A stretch of 64,000 nucleotides of DNA from UBA4093 sp036676455 (GTDB lineage Bacteria; Cyanobacteriota; Sericytochromatia; S15B-MN24; UBA4093), in contig JAKFCW010000116.1 of the NCBI GenBank assembly GCA_036676455.1, forward strand, positions 62,001 to 126,000. Reading direction: 5' to 3'. A program made the position numbers and the translations under genes. Shown piece by piece: positions 1 through 8,480 of this stretch (its first letter is position 1; the number at the start of each line of letters is the position of its first letter). A model generated the notes under the pieces. It saw only the letters and a program-made list of their open reading frames with translations. It was not told where the DNA came from and searched no databases.

Positions 1-338
1 AGGTCTCCTTCACCGTGCACGGAGACGAGGTTCGCCTCGACCCCATGAGCGAGATCACGGTCTTCCGGATCGTCCAGGAGGCCCTGATCAACGCCGGCAA
101 GTACTCCCGGGCCACCCGGGTCACGGTCGCCATGACCTTTGCAGCGGGAGAATTGACGGTTAAGATAGAGGACAACGGAGTCGGGATGGATCCTCGCCTC
201 CTCGAAGAAGGGCCAATCGGCGCTCCCGTCGGCATCTGGGGCATGCAGGAGCGCGCCGCCTTCCTGGGCGGGGCCTGCCGCATCGAGACGGCACCCGGCC
301 GAGGGGTCAGCATTCTCCTCAGCCTGCCGGTTAGATAG
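1..338 (+). CDS. Sensor histidine kinase, NarX/LiaS type, C-terminal part (5' truncated by window)
   Basis: The reading frame is open to the left edge (first full codon at 3), so only the last 112 or so residues are seen. They form the HATPase_c domain: an N-box like that of NarX-type kinases (FRIVQEALINAGKYS), a G1 box (EDNGVGMD) and a G2-like segment (GIWGMQERAAFLGG) ending in a G-rich strand. In this family the domain binds ATP and phosphorylates a His in the upstream HisKA_3 domain. The NarL-type regulator starts 26 bp downstream and is the evident partner. The input domain and signal lie outside the window. Confidence 0.9.
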   Translation, partial: VSFTVHGDEVRLDPMSEITVFRIVQEALINAGKYSRATRVTVAMTFAAGELTVKIEDNGVGMDPRLLEEGPIGAPVGIWGMQERAAFLGGACRIETAPGRGVSILLSLPVR

Positions 339-364
339 CCCCCCTGAAAGGAGCCTGATTCCGG

Positions 365-1030
365 ATGTCCGTCGAGTTCACGCAGCCCGTTCGCATCATG
401 TTGGCGGACGATCACGCCATTCTCAGGACCGGCCTTCGCCTGATGCTTTCCGCCGTGCCCAACCTCGAGGTCGTGGGTGAAGCGACGAACGGTCGCGAGG
501 CCCTCGCCAAGGCCGAGGAGCTCAAGCCCGACGTGGTGATCATGGACATCACCATGCCCGAGATGAACGGCATCGAGGCCACCACCGAGCTGAAGAAGCG
601 CCTCCCCAAGACCAAGGTCCTCTTCCTGACCATGCACGAGAACGAGGAGCTGCTGTTCCGGACCGTGCAAGCAGGCGGCTCGGGCTACGTCCTCAAGAAG
701 TCGGCCGACAACGAGCTGGTCGAGGCCATCTACCAGGTGAGCCGCGGCGAGACCTTCCTGCGCCCCGACCTCGCCAAGCAGGTCGTCCAGGACTACCTGG
801 ATCGGGTCGATGCCGGCGAAGAGGCCGAATCCTACGAGGATCTCACCGAGCGCGAGCGCGAGGTCCTGCAACTGCTCGCCATGGGCATGACCAACCAGCA
901 GGTCGCCGACAAGCTGGTCCTCAGCGTGCGCACCGTCGAGACCCATCGCGCCCGCATCATGGACAAGCTCGGCATCAAGGGCCGCGCCGCCCTGGTGGCC
1001 TACGCGAAGCGCCGCGGCCTGGTGCTCTGA
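365..1030 (+). CDS. NarL/FixJ-family response regulator
   Basis: 221 aa. The receiver domain has the acidic pair at residues 15-16, the phospho-acceptor Asp at about 61 (VIMDITMPEMNG), Thr 89 and Lys 111. A linker leads to a LuxR-type helix-turn-helix (about 159-215, LTEREREVLQLLAMGMTNQQVA). It should bind DNA as a phosphorylated dimer. An AAAGGAG ribosome site precedes the ATG, and the gene is co-transcribed with the kinase fragment just upstream. Targets cannot be told from the window. Confidence 0.95.
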   Translation: MSVEFTQPVRIMLADDHAILRTGLRLMLSAVPNLEVVGEATNGREALAKAEELKPDVVIMDITMPEMNGIEATTELKKRLPKTKVLFLTMHENEELLFRTVQAGGSGYVLKKSADNELVEAIYQVSRGETFLRPDLAKQVVQDYLDRVDAGEEAESYEDLTEREREVLQLLAMGMTNQQVADKLVLSVRTVETHRARIMDKLGIKGRAALVAYAKRRGLVL

Positions 1031-1035
1031 TGATT

Positions 1036-1109
1036 AGCCTGCCGTTGCTGCAGGACAGCTTCGCTGCCTTACGCAACAGCCGCGGGCGCTAGCCTGTCGT
1101 TGCCGCAGG
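1036..1109. repeat. Pair of 19-nt hairpin-forming direct repeats
   Basis: Positions 1036-1054 and 1091-1109 are 17/19 identical (AGCCTG-CGTTG--GCAGG pattern). Each can form a small hairpin with CCTGC/GCAGG-type arms. They lie in the spacer after the response regulator. No function is evident. Confidence 0.4.
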
Positions 1110-1136
1110 CGCGCTATCAGTAGTTTATTCCGTTTG

Positions 1137-1187
1137 AACCTCCCAGGGGGCTGGCTAAGCTAAAGCCAGCCCCCTGGGAGGTTTTCT
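1137..1187 (+). terminator. Strong hairpin with T-run that also contains the next gene's ribosome site
   Basis: Arms at 1137-1156 and 1164-1183 pair over about 20 bp without mismatch around a 7-nt loop, followed by TTTTC. It looks like an intrinsic terminator for the two-component operon. Its 3' arm holds GGGAGG (1176-1181), which is the only good Shine-Dalgarno for the ATG at 1188, so the same hairpin would mask translation of the next gene if transcription reads through. Confidence 0.7.
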
Positions 1188-1835
1188 ATGCCCGAGACAA
1201 CGCCATTTCCCGCCGCCGCCCCGCGCATGACCATCGGAGTGATGGGCTCCGCCTATGACCTGAAGCCGGAGGCCATCTCCCTCAGCTATGCGCTCGGCCA
1301 GGCGATCGCCCGTCACGGCTGCACCCTCGTCAACGGCGCCTGCCCCGGCTTCCCCTACCATGCCGCCCGCGGCGCCAAGGAAGCCGGCGGCCTGACCGTC
1401 GGCATCTCGCCCGCGCTCTCCCTGGACCAACACCTCAACCACTACGGCTCGCCCAGCGCCTACCTCGACGTCATCGTCTACACCGGTTCCGGCCTGATGG
1501 GCCGCGAGGTCACCAACATCCGCTCCAGCGACATCGTCGTCATCGTCGGCGGCCGCTCCGGCACGCTCGGCGAGTTCGCCATCGCCTACGACGAGGGCAA
1601 GCTCATCGGCGTCCTGGAAGGCAGCGGAGGCATCACCCAGGCCCTCCCGGCCATCGTCGAGGTCTGCCACAAGGACTCCGGCGCCCACCTCATCTACGAC
1701 AACGACCCCGACCGCCTCGTCCAGCGCCTGATCGACTACTACCATCAGCATCACTGCCGGCGCCCCTCTTGCTTCCACCAGTCCCACGGCTCGACGATCA
1801 CGCCCGCCGCCCTTCAGCCAGATCCGTCGTCCTGA
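1188..1835 (+). CDS. LOG-family (lysine-decarboxylase-like Rossmann) protein
   Basis: 215 aa. A Rossmann-type fold begins at about residue 14 (MTIGVMGSAYD). It carries the family signature at 121-130 (GGRSGTLGEF, a variant of the PGGxGTxxE nucleotide/phosphoribosyl site) and an early LVNGACPGFPYHAA loop. Relatives include cytokinin-activating LOG nucleotide 5'-monophosphate phosphoribohydrolases and the TIGR00725-type group. The overall length and altered signature fit the latter better. Substrate unknown. The start lies 6 nt after GGGAGG within the upstream hairpin. The beta-CASP gene follows after 25 bp on the same strand. Confidence 0.75.
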   Translation: MPETTPFPAAAPRMTIGVMGSAYDLKPEAISLSYALGQAIARHGCTLVNGACPGFPYHAARGAKEAGGLTVGISPALSLDQHLNHYGSPSAYLDVIVYTGSGLMGREVTNIRSSDIVVIVGGRSGTLGEFAIAYDEGKLIGVLEGSGGITQALPAIVEVCHKDSGAHLIYDNDPDRLVQRLIDYYHQHHCRRPSCFHQSHGSTITPAALQPDPSS

Positions 1836-1860
1836 CGCCTCGCCCGACAGGAGGTTCCCC

Positions 1861-3282
1861 ATGGCAACCCTGCAATTCCTCGGAGCGGCCGGCGCCGTCA
1901 CCGGCTCCAAGTTCCTCCTCACCACCCCCTGGGCCAAGGTCCTGATCGACTGCGGGCTCTTCCAGGGCCCCCGCGAGCTCAAGGCGCTCAACTGGCAACC
2001 CTTCCCGGCGCCCAGCCAGCTCGACGCGGTGATCCTGACCCATGCCCACCTGGACCATTCCGGCTACCTGCCCAAGCTGATCAAGGACGGCTTCGACCGA
2101 AAGATCTTCTGCACCGGCGGCACGGCCGACCTGCTCTCCATCTTGCTTCCGGACGCCGGCTTCCTCCAGGAAGAGGAAGCCCAGCACGCCAACCGCAAGG
2201 GCTGGTCCCGTCACCAGCCCGCCTTGCCGCTTTTCACCATGCTTGAAGCCCAGCGGGCGCTCCAGCGGTTGCGTGCGGTCCCGTACGGCAAGCCTCGCGA
2301 GGTCGCCGAGGGGATCACGGTGACTTTCCACCCGGCCGGCCATATCATCGGGTCGTCGATCCTCGAGATCACGGTCGAGGAGCCGAGTGGCAAGTCGTGT
2401 TTCGTCTTCTCGGGCGACCTCGGGAGGCCGGGCACCCCGCTCCTGAAGGATCCCACGCCCATGGCCCGGGCCGACTACCTGATCGTGGAATCGACCTACG
2501 GCGATCGCCTGCACCCCGGCACGCCCCCTTCCCAGGAGCTCGCCCGGGTGGTGAAGGACGCGATCCGGCGCGGCGGCATGCTGGTGATTCCCGCCTTCGC
2601 GGTCGGCCGCACGCAGGAGTTGCTCTACCAGCTTCGCGAGCTCGAGGACCAGGGACGAATCCCCGCGCTGGACGTCTTCGTCGACAGCCCCATGGCCATC
2701 GACGCCACCGCCATCGCCCTGGACCATCCTGAGGAATTCGACCGCGAGGCCCGCGCCCTGCTCGCGCGGGGCGTGAAGCCCCTGGCACCACGGAAGCTCC
2801 ACCTGGTGCGCGACGCCGACCAATCGCGCGCCCTCAACCACATCACGGGGCCGGGCATCATCCTGTCGGCCAGCGGCATGTGCACGGGCGGCCGCATCAA
2901 GCACCATCTGCGCCAGCGCCTCCCCAACGAGCGAAACACCATTTGCTTCGTCGGCTTCCAGGCAGCAGGCACCAAGGGCCGCGCCATCGTCGAGGGCGCC
3001 GAGGAGGTCTGGATTCACGGCGAGCATGTGCCCGTCAAGGCGGTCATCGAACGGATCGACGGCTTCTCGGCCCACGCGGACCAGCGCCACATCCTGCAAT
3101 GGCTCGAGGGCTTCGAGACACCGCCCCGGCGGACCTTCGTGGTTCACGGCGAGCCAGAAGCCAGCCAGACGCTCGCCGACCTGATCCGTGCCGAGCTGGG
3201 CTGGAAGACGGCCATCCCAACCCACGGCGAGCTCGTCACGCTGGTTGCGGCAGGCAAGGCCGGCAAGCAATCGCCAGCCTAA
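1861..3282 (+). CDS. Beta-CASP metallo-beta-lactamase-fold RNA nuclease
   Basis: 473 aa, close to the usual length for bacterial CPSF73/TTHA0252-like nucleases. The zinc-binding HAHLDH is at 61-66, followed by a PAGHIIGSS histidine, the FSGDLGR aspartate, a beta-CASP segment (DSPMAIDATAIAL), SASGMCTGGRIKHHL and the C-terminal GFSAHADQ histidine. The family cleaves RNA with two zinc ions in the cytoplasm. A strong GGAGG precedes the ATG. It may be co-transcribed with the LOG gene. The next gene is convergent. Confidence 0.92.
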   Translation: MATLQFLGAAGAVTGSKFLLTTPWAKVLIDCGLFQGPRELKALNWQPFPAPSQLDAVILTHAHLDHSGYLPKLIKDGFDRKIFCTGGTADLLSILLPDAGFLQEEEAQHANRKGWSRHQPALPLFTMLEAQRALQRLRAVPYGKPREVAEGITVTFHPAGHIIGSSILEITVEEPSGKSCFVFSGDLGRPGTPLLKDPTPMARADYLIVESTYGDRLHPGTPPSQELARVVKDAIRRGGMLVIPAFAVGRTQELLYQLRELEDQGRIPALDVFVDSPMAIDATAIALDHPEEFDREARALLARGVKPLAPRKLHLVRDADQSRALNHITGPGIILSASGMCTGGRIKHHLRQRLPNERNTICFVGFQAAGTKGRAIVEGAEEVWIHGEHVPVKAVIERIDGFSAHADQRHILQWLEGFETPPRRTFVVHGEPEASQTLADLIRAELGWKTAIPTHGELVTLVAAGKAGKQSPA

Positions 3283-3301
3283 GTGGGGCGAACCGCCGGG
3301 C

Positions 3302-4867
3302 TCAGTGGTACCAGAGCGGAAAGGGAATCCAGCGCTCCGACCAGCGCGGGATGATGGGCAAGCTAGTCTCCCAGTCTCGCTCGAAGACCTCGCTGGCGAA
3401 GGTCTCGGCGATCGCCGGATCGTCGATCCCGAGGCCGAGCTCCCGCGAGAAGGCGAAGGACTGGTTGTCGAGGTTCTGCGAGCCCACGTAGATCCACTGG
3501 CGATCGACGCAAACGAACTTGGTGTGGTTCTCCTCGCGGACCTGGCCGTTGCTGGAAAAGTCGCGCAGGGCAATCCGCTCGCGCAGGACCGGCGGCAGCT
3601 GGGTCCAGAAGGCGACGAAGGACCCGTTGTCGGCGGCATCCAGCTTCGTGGCCAGGCGGTTGTGCTGGAGCAGCGGCAGGCAGATCCGGATGCTCACCCC
3701 CCGTGCCGCCGCCTCGATGAGCGCGCGCAGCACGATGTCGGCGTTGAGAGCGGGCGACTGGATCAGGATCTCGCGCTTGGCGGCCCGCAGCGCCGCAATG
3801 AAGGCCTGGTCGGAGTCATTGGCATGGTAATCCCCCCACAGCCGCGCCAGTCCCCGCTTGCTAAGGACGGTCATGGGCACGGCTCCGGCTTTCCAGGGGA
3901 CCTCCGGCGCCGGAGGCAGGGCTTCGCGGCTGAGGGGGCGCGCGGCATGGTCCCACGCGTCCTCGAAATCGTGAAGCAAGGCCTGGATGACCGGCCCCTC
4001 GACCACGACCATCAGGTCCTTCTCACGGGGGCTGTCGATGTTGTCGCCCCCCAAGATACCGATCCGGCCGTCGATGATGAAGCACTTGGTATGGTGGCCT
4101 CTGCGGCTCCACCACGGCCTTGCAATCGCCACCTGGGCTCGCACACCGGCATGGGAGAGGGCGGAATCCAGCCCAGCGCGGTCCACGACGGCCATGATGC
4201 GGAAGTCGGGATCTTGCCGCTGCTTCATGGCCAGGGTGGCGACCAGGTCGCGTCCCGCTGCGGATGCGGGATCGAAGAGGTAGGTCTGAAGGCGGACCTC
4301 GTGCACGGCCTCACGGCGGATCAGCTCGCAGGCGTGATGGATGGCCACATCCACGCCGTTCGTGGGGTTTTGCCAGAGCTCGAGCAGGGTGCCGGAGGTC
4401 AGGGCCATCGAGGGCGAGACCGAGCCGTTGGCCGTCCCCCAGACGGCCCGGTTGACGGCCGTCCCGATGGGGCTACAGCCCTCCGGAGCGGCGTGGCCTT
4501 CTCGCTGGATGCGCTCGGCGCGGCCGGTCTCGAAGGAATCGTCCGCGGCCTGGAGGCGCAGGCGAACCAGTGCCAGGAAGGGCAAGACGAGAGGCGCGGT
4601 CAAGGCCAGCGCCAGCAACTCGCCGAGGGCGGCACGGCGGTGGTGGGGGCCTGACGCGGCGAGAAAGAGGAAGGCCCTGGCGGAGTTGCGCCAGGGGTGC
4701 ATGACCAGGCTCAGGGCCAGCACGAGCATCACGGAGAGGATCCAGCGGGGTCGCTTGCGCAGGGCGCGGCCCTGGCTGGAGAGGAGGCGCAGGCCTCGGC
4801 GCCAGCCCAGGAGAAAGGGGGAGGTCGGCTCGTCGCCGTCAGGCCGCGGGGTGGTCCAGGGTGCCAT
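3302..4867 (-). CDS. Phospholipase D / cardiolipin-synthase-like membrane protein
   Basis: 521 aa. Two hydrophobic N-terminal segments (about 42-57 and 81-105) are followed by two HKD half-sites, H259-x-K261 with D266 and H448-x-K450 with D455. Each ends in a G(S/G)xN-type run (GGDN, GSQNLD). Two HKD motifs make one catalytic site for phosphatidyl transfer or phosphodiester cleavage. Membrane anchoring and architecture suggest a cardiolipin synthase-type enzyme, but other PLD-family activities are possible. The start overlaps the end of the upstream universal stress gene by 29 bp, so the two are likely translated together. Confidence 0.85.
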   Translation of the reverse strand: MAPWTTPRPDGDEPTSPFLLGWRRGLRLLSSQGRALRKRPRWILSVMLVLALSLVMHPWRNSARAFLFLAASGPHHRRAALGELLALALTAPLVLPFLALVRLRLQAADDSFETGRAERIQREGHAAPEGCSPIGTAVNRAVWGTANGSVSPSMALTSGTLLELWQNPTNGVDVAIHHACELIRREAVHEVRLQTYLFDPASAAGRDLVATLAMKQRQDPDFRIMAVVDRAGLDSALSHAGVRAQVAIARPWWSRRGHHTKCFIIDGRIGILGGDNIDSPREKDLMVVVEGPVIQALLHDFEDAWDHAARPLSREALPPAPEVPWKAGAVPMTVLSKRGLARLWGDYHANDSDQAFIAALRAAKREILIQSPALNADIVLRALIEAAARGVSIRICLPLLQHNRLATKLDAADNGSFVAFWTQLPPVLRERIALRDFSSNGQVREENHTKFVCVDRQWIYVGSQNLDNQSFAFSRELGLGIDDPAIAETFASEVFERDWETSLPIIPRWSERWIPFPLWYH

Positions 4868-5300
4868 GCGTGCTTTCCCCGTCGAAAGGGTTGAGCATGA
4901 CGTCGCATGGAGCCTCTTGGACGACCGACTCGGCGACGCTGCTGGGAATCAAGCGCTTGGTGCCCTTGCGGCCATGGGTCCCCAGCACGATCAGGTCGGC
5001 TTCGAGATCCTGGGCGGCGGCCACGATGCAGGCGACGGGCTCACCGATCCGGATCATGCCGAAGGCCGTGAAGCCGAGCCGGCCCAAGGCGGCGATCGCC
5101 CGGTCGAGGGCCACCAGGGCCTCTTCGGATTGCCAGTGGTAAAGCGTCGAGGTGCTGCGCAGTTCGAGGGGATAGCGGACCGGGGGGATGACCGCCAGGA
5201 TGAAGACCGTCAGGTCCTCCGCGGCGAACGCGCTGGCGAACTGCTGAATGGCGTCATCGGAGCAGGAAGCCCCTTCCATGGCAATCAGTACGCGGCGCAT
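4839..5300 (-). CDS. Universal stress protein (UspA family)
   Basis: 153 aa from the ATG at 5300, which has GGAG 9 nt upstream. The longer open frame above it looks non-coding. It starts MRRVLIAMEGASCSDDAI and carries the ATP-binding-type signature near the C-terminus (LIVLGTHGRKGTKRLIPSSVAESVV, close to G-2x-G-9x-G-S/T). These are small cytoplasmic nucleotide-binding stress proteins. It is the first gene of a two-gene unit with the PLD-like enzyme. A divergent spacer separates it from the small gene at 5467. Confidence 0.9.
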   Translation of the reverse strand: MRRVLIAMEGASCSDDAIQQFASAFAAEDLTVFILAVIPPVRYPLELRSTSTLYHWQSEEALVALDRAIAALGRLGFTAFGMIRIGEPVACIVAAAQDLEADLIVLGTHGRKGTKRLIPSSVAESVVQEAPCDVMLNPFDGESTHGTLDHPAA

Positions 5301-5466
5301 GATGCTCTCCTGGTTGGCGTGCGAGTCTCTCATAGCGTAGCGATTGGGCATCATGACGACGTCCGTAGTCATTACCGGATCCGTACTTCGCCCCGTGGCG
5401 GCAGGGTGCGTTACACGCCATAATGAAGATAACAAAGCAGCGTCGTCGACGAAAGGAGGTACCCCC

Positions 5467-5667
5467 ATGGATGCCCCGATCAAGACCACCCCGATCAAAC
5501 CGGCCCCGATCAAAGTGGCCCGAGATCCGGAAGACACGCAACCCTCGGACCTGACGGTCGAATCGGCGATCGCCACCTGGCGCAAGAGCCGCGAGCCGCG
5601 CTCCTGGCCCGAGCCCCTGCTTGCCGCCGGCGAGCTCCACGGGGTCATGCCGCTCCCGCGCCGCTAA
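5467..5667 (+). CDS. Small hypothetical protein with PIK repeats
   Basis: 66 aa. The ATG at 5467 has a textbook AAAGGAGGT 7 nt upstream (5452-5460), the main reason to believe the gene. The N-terminus repeats a TTPIK/PAPIK unit and the rest is charged with a WRKSREPRSWPEP segment. There is no signal peptide, membrane segment or family I recognise. It is divergent from the universal stress gene and convergent with the CDF gene. Confidence 0.6.
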   Translation: MDAPIKTTPIKPAPIKVARDPEDTQPSDLTVESAIATWRKSREPRSWPEPLLAAGELHGVMPLPRR

Positions 5668-5706
5668 AGCTCGCAGAACCTGGGTCTCGTCCGCTGGACG
5701 AGGCCC

Positions 5707-6630
5707 TTAAGCTTGTGCGGGCTCGATGTGGATGACGATCTCCATTCCCCCGAAGCGCGAAATCAGCTCATGTTCGAGCTGGTCGGCGATCCCGTGGGCA
5801 TCGGCCACGGAGAGGTCTGCGGGCACCGAGATGGTGAGCTCGGTGAAGGCCGATCCGGGCCGTCCGCGCGTCCGGACGCTGCCACAGTCCACCACGCCCG
5901 GGCAAGTCAGGGCGACCCGGCAGATCTCGTCGACGTCCAGGTAGGCCTCGTCGACCAGGTGCGGCAGGTTCACCTGGATGATGCGCAGGCCGCTGAGGAG
6001 AATGACGGCAGAGATGCCGAGCGTGAGTACCGGGTCAAGCCAGGGCATGCCGCGGTCGGCGAGGATGATGCCGCCGACCAGGCTGAGGGTGACCAGCAGG
6101 TCGCTGCGCGTATGGGAAGCGTCCGCGGCGAGGAGATCGCTGTCGAGGCGCTTGGCCTCCCGGGCCTCGTAGAGCGTGACGCCCAGGTTGACCAGGAAGG
6201 TGCTCGCCAGCAGGAGGATTGCCGGGAGGCTGGCGTCGACGACGTGGCCCGTGGGGTGCATGAGGCGCTGGATGGCCTGCTGGACCAGCTCGAAGCCGGT
6301 GATCAGCAGGAAGCACGCGATGCCGAAGCCTGCCATGGTCTCGAACTTGCCATGGCCGTAGGGGTGCTCCCGGTCAGGAGGCGAGATGGCGTAGTGCACG
6401 CCGACCAGGGCGACGACGTTCGAGAGTCCGTCGGTGGTGGAGTGCAGGGCGTCGCCCAGCACTCCGAGAGAGCCGGTCCAGAAGCCGATCAGGGCCTTGA
6501 GCGCCGCGACGGCCAGGTTGAGCCCCAGGACGATCCAGAGGACCTTTCGGACTTCCTGGGGGCGAGTCGAATGGTCCTCGATGGCTGAGGGTGAGGTCAC
6601 TTGGCCTTGGGGGCCCTGTAGCGGGATCAT
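5707..6630 (-). CDS. Cation diffusion facilitator (CDF) metal exporter
   Basis: 307 aa, the usual CDF length. Six hydrophobic segments span about residues 30-205. The metal-site pairs are H63-x-x-x-D67 in TM2 (DALHSTTDGL) and H173-x-x-x-D177 in TM5 (DASHTRSDLL). His in place of the first Asp is the pattern of zinc/cadmium-type members. A cytoplasmic ferredoxin-like C-terminal domain follows. The ATG overlaps the stop of the upstream gene by 4 bp (ATGA at 6627-6630), so the two are translationally coupled. Confidence 0.93.
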   Translation of the reverse strand: MIPLQGPQGQVTSPSAIEDHSTRPQEVRKVLWIVLGLNLAVAALKALIGFWTGSLGVLGDALHSTTDGLSNVVALVGVHYAISPPDREHPYGHGKFETMAGFGIACFLLITGFELVQQAIQRLMHPTGHVVDASLPAILLLASTFLVNLGVTLYEAREAKRLDSDLLAADASHTRSDLLVTLSLVGGIILADRGMPWLDPVLTLGISAVILLSGLRIIQVNLPHLVDEAYLDVDEICRVALTCPGVVDCGSVRTRGRPGSAFTELTISVPADLSVADAHGIADQLEHELISRFGGMEIVIHIEPAQA

Positions 6631-7385
6631 GTCTCGAGCGGCAGGCGGAGCATGCGCTCCTGGCGGTCGAGCCGCACGCGCGACGCGAGCAGACGGCGAG
6701 AGAGGGTGCTGAAGAGGCGCGAGCGGTTGCGCAGCTCGGCTTCCATCCAGCGGGCGCGGGCGAAGGCAGCCCAGGCGGTGCCGACTTCGGGATGCTCGGG
6801 GCTGAGGACGTTGCCCCAGGCCTCGCCGGCGAGTTCGATCAGGATTGACGCTAGGGCCCGCGGGCCGTGGCAGGCCTCATGCAGGGTGCCCGCGAGGCGG
6901 CTCGCGTCCATCGGCGGGTGGACCGGGCCCGAGAGGGCAAGATGCTCGTCCATGCGGATGCCCAGATCCCAGAGGCTGGCGTGGTCGCGCTCGCGCGCGT
7001 GGATGCCGCGCGCCAGCTTGACGGGAACGGCCCGCGCGAAGGGGGTCTCCGCGAGCGGGCCTTGCAGCAAGGCGTAAAGGGCATGCAGCGCCGGGGAGGC
7101 GCCGTCGATGAAGATGCGCAGGCGGACGGAAGGGGCTTCCCGGCTGGTGGCCGCGCTGCGCAGCGCCTCGTAGACGACGCTCAGCAGTTCGAAGGCCTTG
7201 AGGTAAGCCTGGCGGCGCGCCAGCACCTCGGGGGCGAAGGGGGCGGAATGCTCATCGGTGACGGGCTGAACGGCAGACGAGGCGGAGATCGGGGCCACGC
7301 GCGACGACAGCATGGGAGCCAGGGAGGGGATCCCCGTGATCGAGAGGGTAAGTTGCCTGAAGAGCCCCGTGGGGACCGTTTCCAT
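6627..7385 (-). CDS. Hypothetical protein coupled to the CDF exporter
   Basis: 252 aa from the ATG at 7385, chosen because GGAGGA sits just before it. An in-frame ATG at 7403 lacks a ribosome site. The sequence is helical and rich in Ala, Arg and Leu with no signal peptide or membrane span. I see no motif that names a family. Features include EVLARRQAYLKAFELLSVVYEAL and a basic C-terminus (RLLASRVRLDRQERMLRL). The 4-bp overlap with the CDF gene suggests a linked job, but function is unknown. Confidence 0.7.
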   Translation of the reverse strand: METVPTGLFRQLTLSITGIPSLAPMLSSRVAPISASSAVQPVTDEHSAPFAPEVLARRQAYLKAFELLSVVYEALRSAATSREAPSVRLRIFIDGASPALHALYALLQGPLAETPFARAVPVKLARGIHARERDHASLWDLGIRMDEHLALSGPVHPPMDASRLAGTLHEACHGPRALASILIELAGEAWGNVLSPEHPEVGTAWAAFARARWMEAELRNRSRLFSTLSRRLLASRVRLDRQERMLRLPLET

Positions 7386-7591
7386 TACGTCCTCCGATTG
7401 CATCCGCGGGCGCCGAGCGAGGCCGGGAAGTAGCCTTGGCTGCTGGCGCCATGCTCATGCATACCCCGTTTCATGCGATTTGACCAGGGTCTAGCTCGCT
7501 TGTTCGATTGCCGCGGGCGCTTAGGTAGTTTCCTCCGTTGACGTCAGGAAGCCGGAGCGCCATGGTGGAGGGTGCAGGAAGGAGGCGACGC

Positions 7592-8167
7592 ATGACGGTG
7601 GAAATCGAATTCTTGCATCCCCTGAAGGGCGAGGTCCCCGCGCCCTCGGAGCGCGAGCAAGAGCGCCTGGACGGGCTCTGTGAGTGCCTGCGGTCTGCGG
7701 AGAGCCTGGATGAAGCCTTCGACCTGCTGGGCTCGGAGCTGGCGAAGGACCTGCCGTTCGACCGGCTGGCCCTGGCAGTCCTGACGGACGACGATCAGCA
7801 GCTCAGGGCCCTGCGGGTCCAGTCCTCCCACGCCATGCGCTGGGGCGAAGGCGATAGCCGACCGCTACTGGGCTCCAGCCTCGAGCCAATGATCCGCGAG
7901 CATGCCGTCCGGATCATCCACGACCTCAAGGGTTATCAGACCCTGCGCCCCTCGTCGCTGAGCACCAAGCGGCTCATCGAGGAGGGCATGCGCAGCAGCC
8001 TGACCATTCCCATCTACCGCGACGAGCAGCCACTCGGTGTCCTCTTCGTGACCAGCGCCACGCCGGACGCATTCCACGCCACCCATGCGGGCATCCTGGC
8101 CACCCTGAGCCCCGCCCTGAACGAAGCGTTCAGTCGTTTGATGTTTGCCCGGATGCCGGCCGGCTGA
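7592..8167 (+). CDS. GAF-domain protein
   Basis: 191 aa from the ATG at 7592, with AAGGAGG at 7579-7585. One GAF-like fold covers about residues 35-185: a leading helix (LDEAFDLLGSELAKDLPFDRLALAVL), a central strand pair and the closing SSLTIPIYRDEQPLGVLFVTSATPDAF that is typical of GAF domains. No output domain is attached, so it may bind a small ligand or chromophore and act on a partner in trans. A hairpin follows at 8224. Confidence 0.8.
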   Translation: MTVEIEFLHPLKGEVPAPSEREQERLDGLCECLRSAESLDEAFDLLGSELAKDLPFDRLALAVLTDDDQQLRALRVQSSHAMRWGEGDSRPLLGSSLEPMIREHAVRIIHDLKGYQTLRPSSLSTKRLIEEGMRSSLTIPIYRDEQPLGVLFVTSATPDAFHATHAGILATLSPALNEAFSRLMFARMPAG

Positions 8168-8480
8168 TTCCGTTCATTGGAGCGATGGATACATTCGGGA
8201 GTTCGAATCCCGTTTTGGATACTAACAACAAAGCAGCTTGGTGGGTTATCTGCCAAGCTGCTTTGTTGTTGTGTTCAGCCTTTAGGCGAACTAACCTTCC
8301 CCCCAGACTTTTATTCCGGCCATACCTCGCCGGGCTTCTTTTTTCCAGCTTTTCCTCCTGCTACCATTGCGGGAAAACTACGCAAGAAGAATCGCTCCCG
8401 GCGGGGAACATTGAGGGTGGCAGAATACGAATCCTGGGCACAGGTCCAGTCCCAGTCGTAGGCCAGAAAGTGGTGCGCTT
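8168..8480. other. Intergenic region with a terminator and no gene
   Basis: About 313 bp between the GAF and FapA genes. It holds the hairpin at 8224-8270 and a stretch at 8196-8212 that resembles a tRNA T-arm but has no tRNA body. The rest is T-rich with no convincing small gene. The FapA-type gene presumably has its promoter in the downstream part. Confidence 0.5.
8224..8270 (+). terminator. Perfect 18-bp hairpin, likely terminator of the GAF gene
   Basis: Arms 8224-8241 and 8253-8270 are exact reverse complements (AACAACAAAGCAGCTTGG) around an 11-nt loop. The 3' arm ends in TTTGTTGTT, so the T-rich end is part of the stem and could work in both directions. Confidence 0.7.

Noticed and set aside
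1798..3639. 613-codon open frame on the minus strand
   Set aside because: It lies opposite the beta-CASP gene and has no family motif; GC-rich codon bias keeps antisense frames open.
8196..8212. tRNA T-arm-like sequence (CGGGA-GTTCGAA-TCCCG)
   Set aside because: No acceptor stem, D-arm or anticodon arm can be built upstream, and the loop is shifted from the T-loop consensus; at most a remnant.
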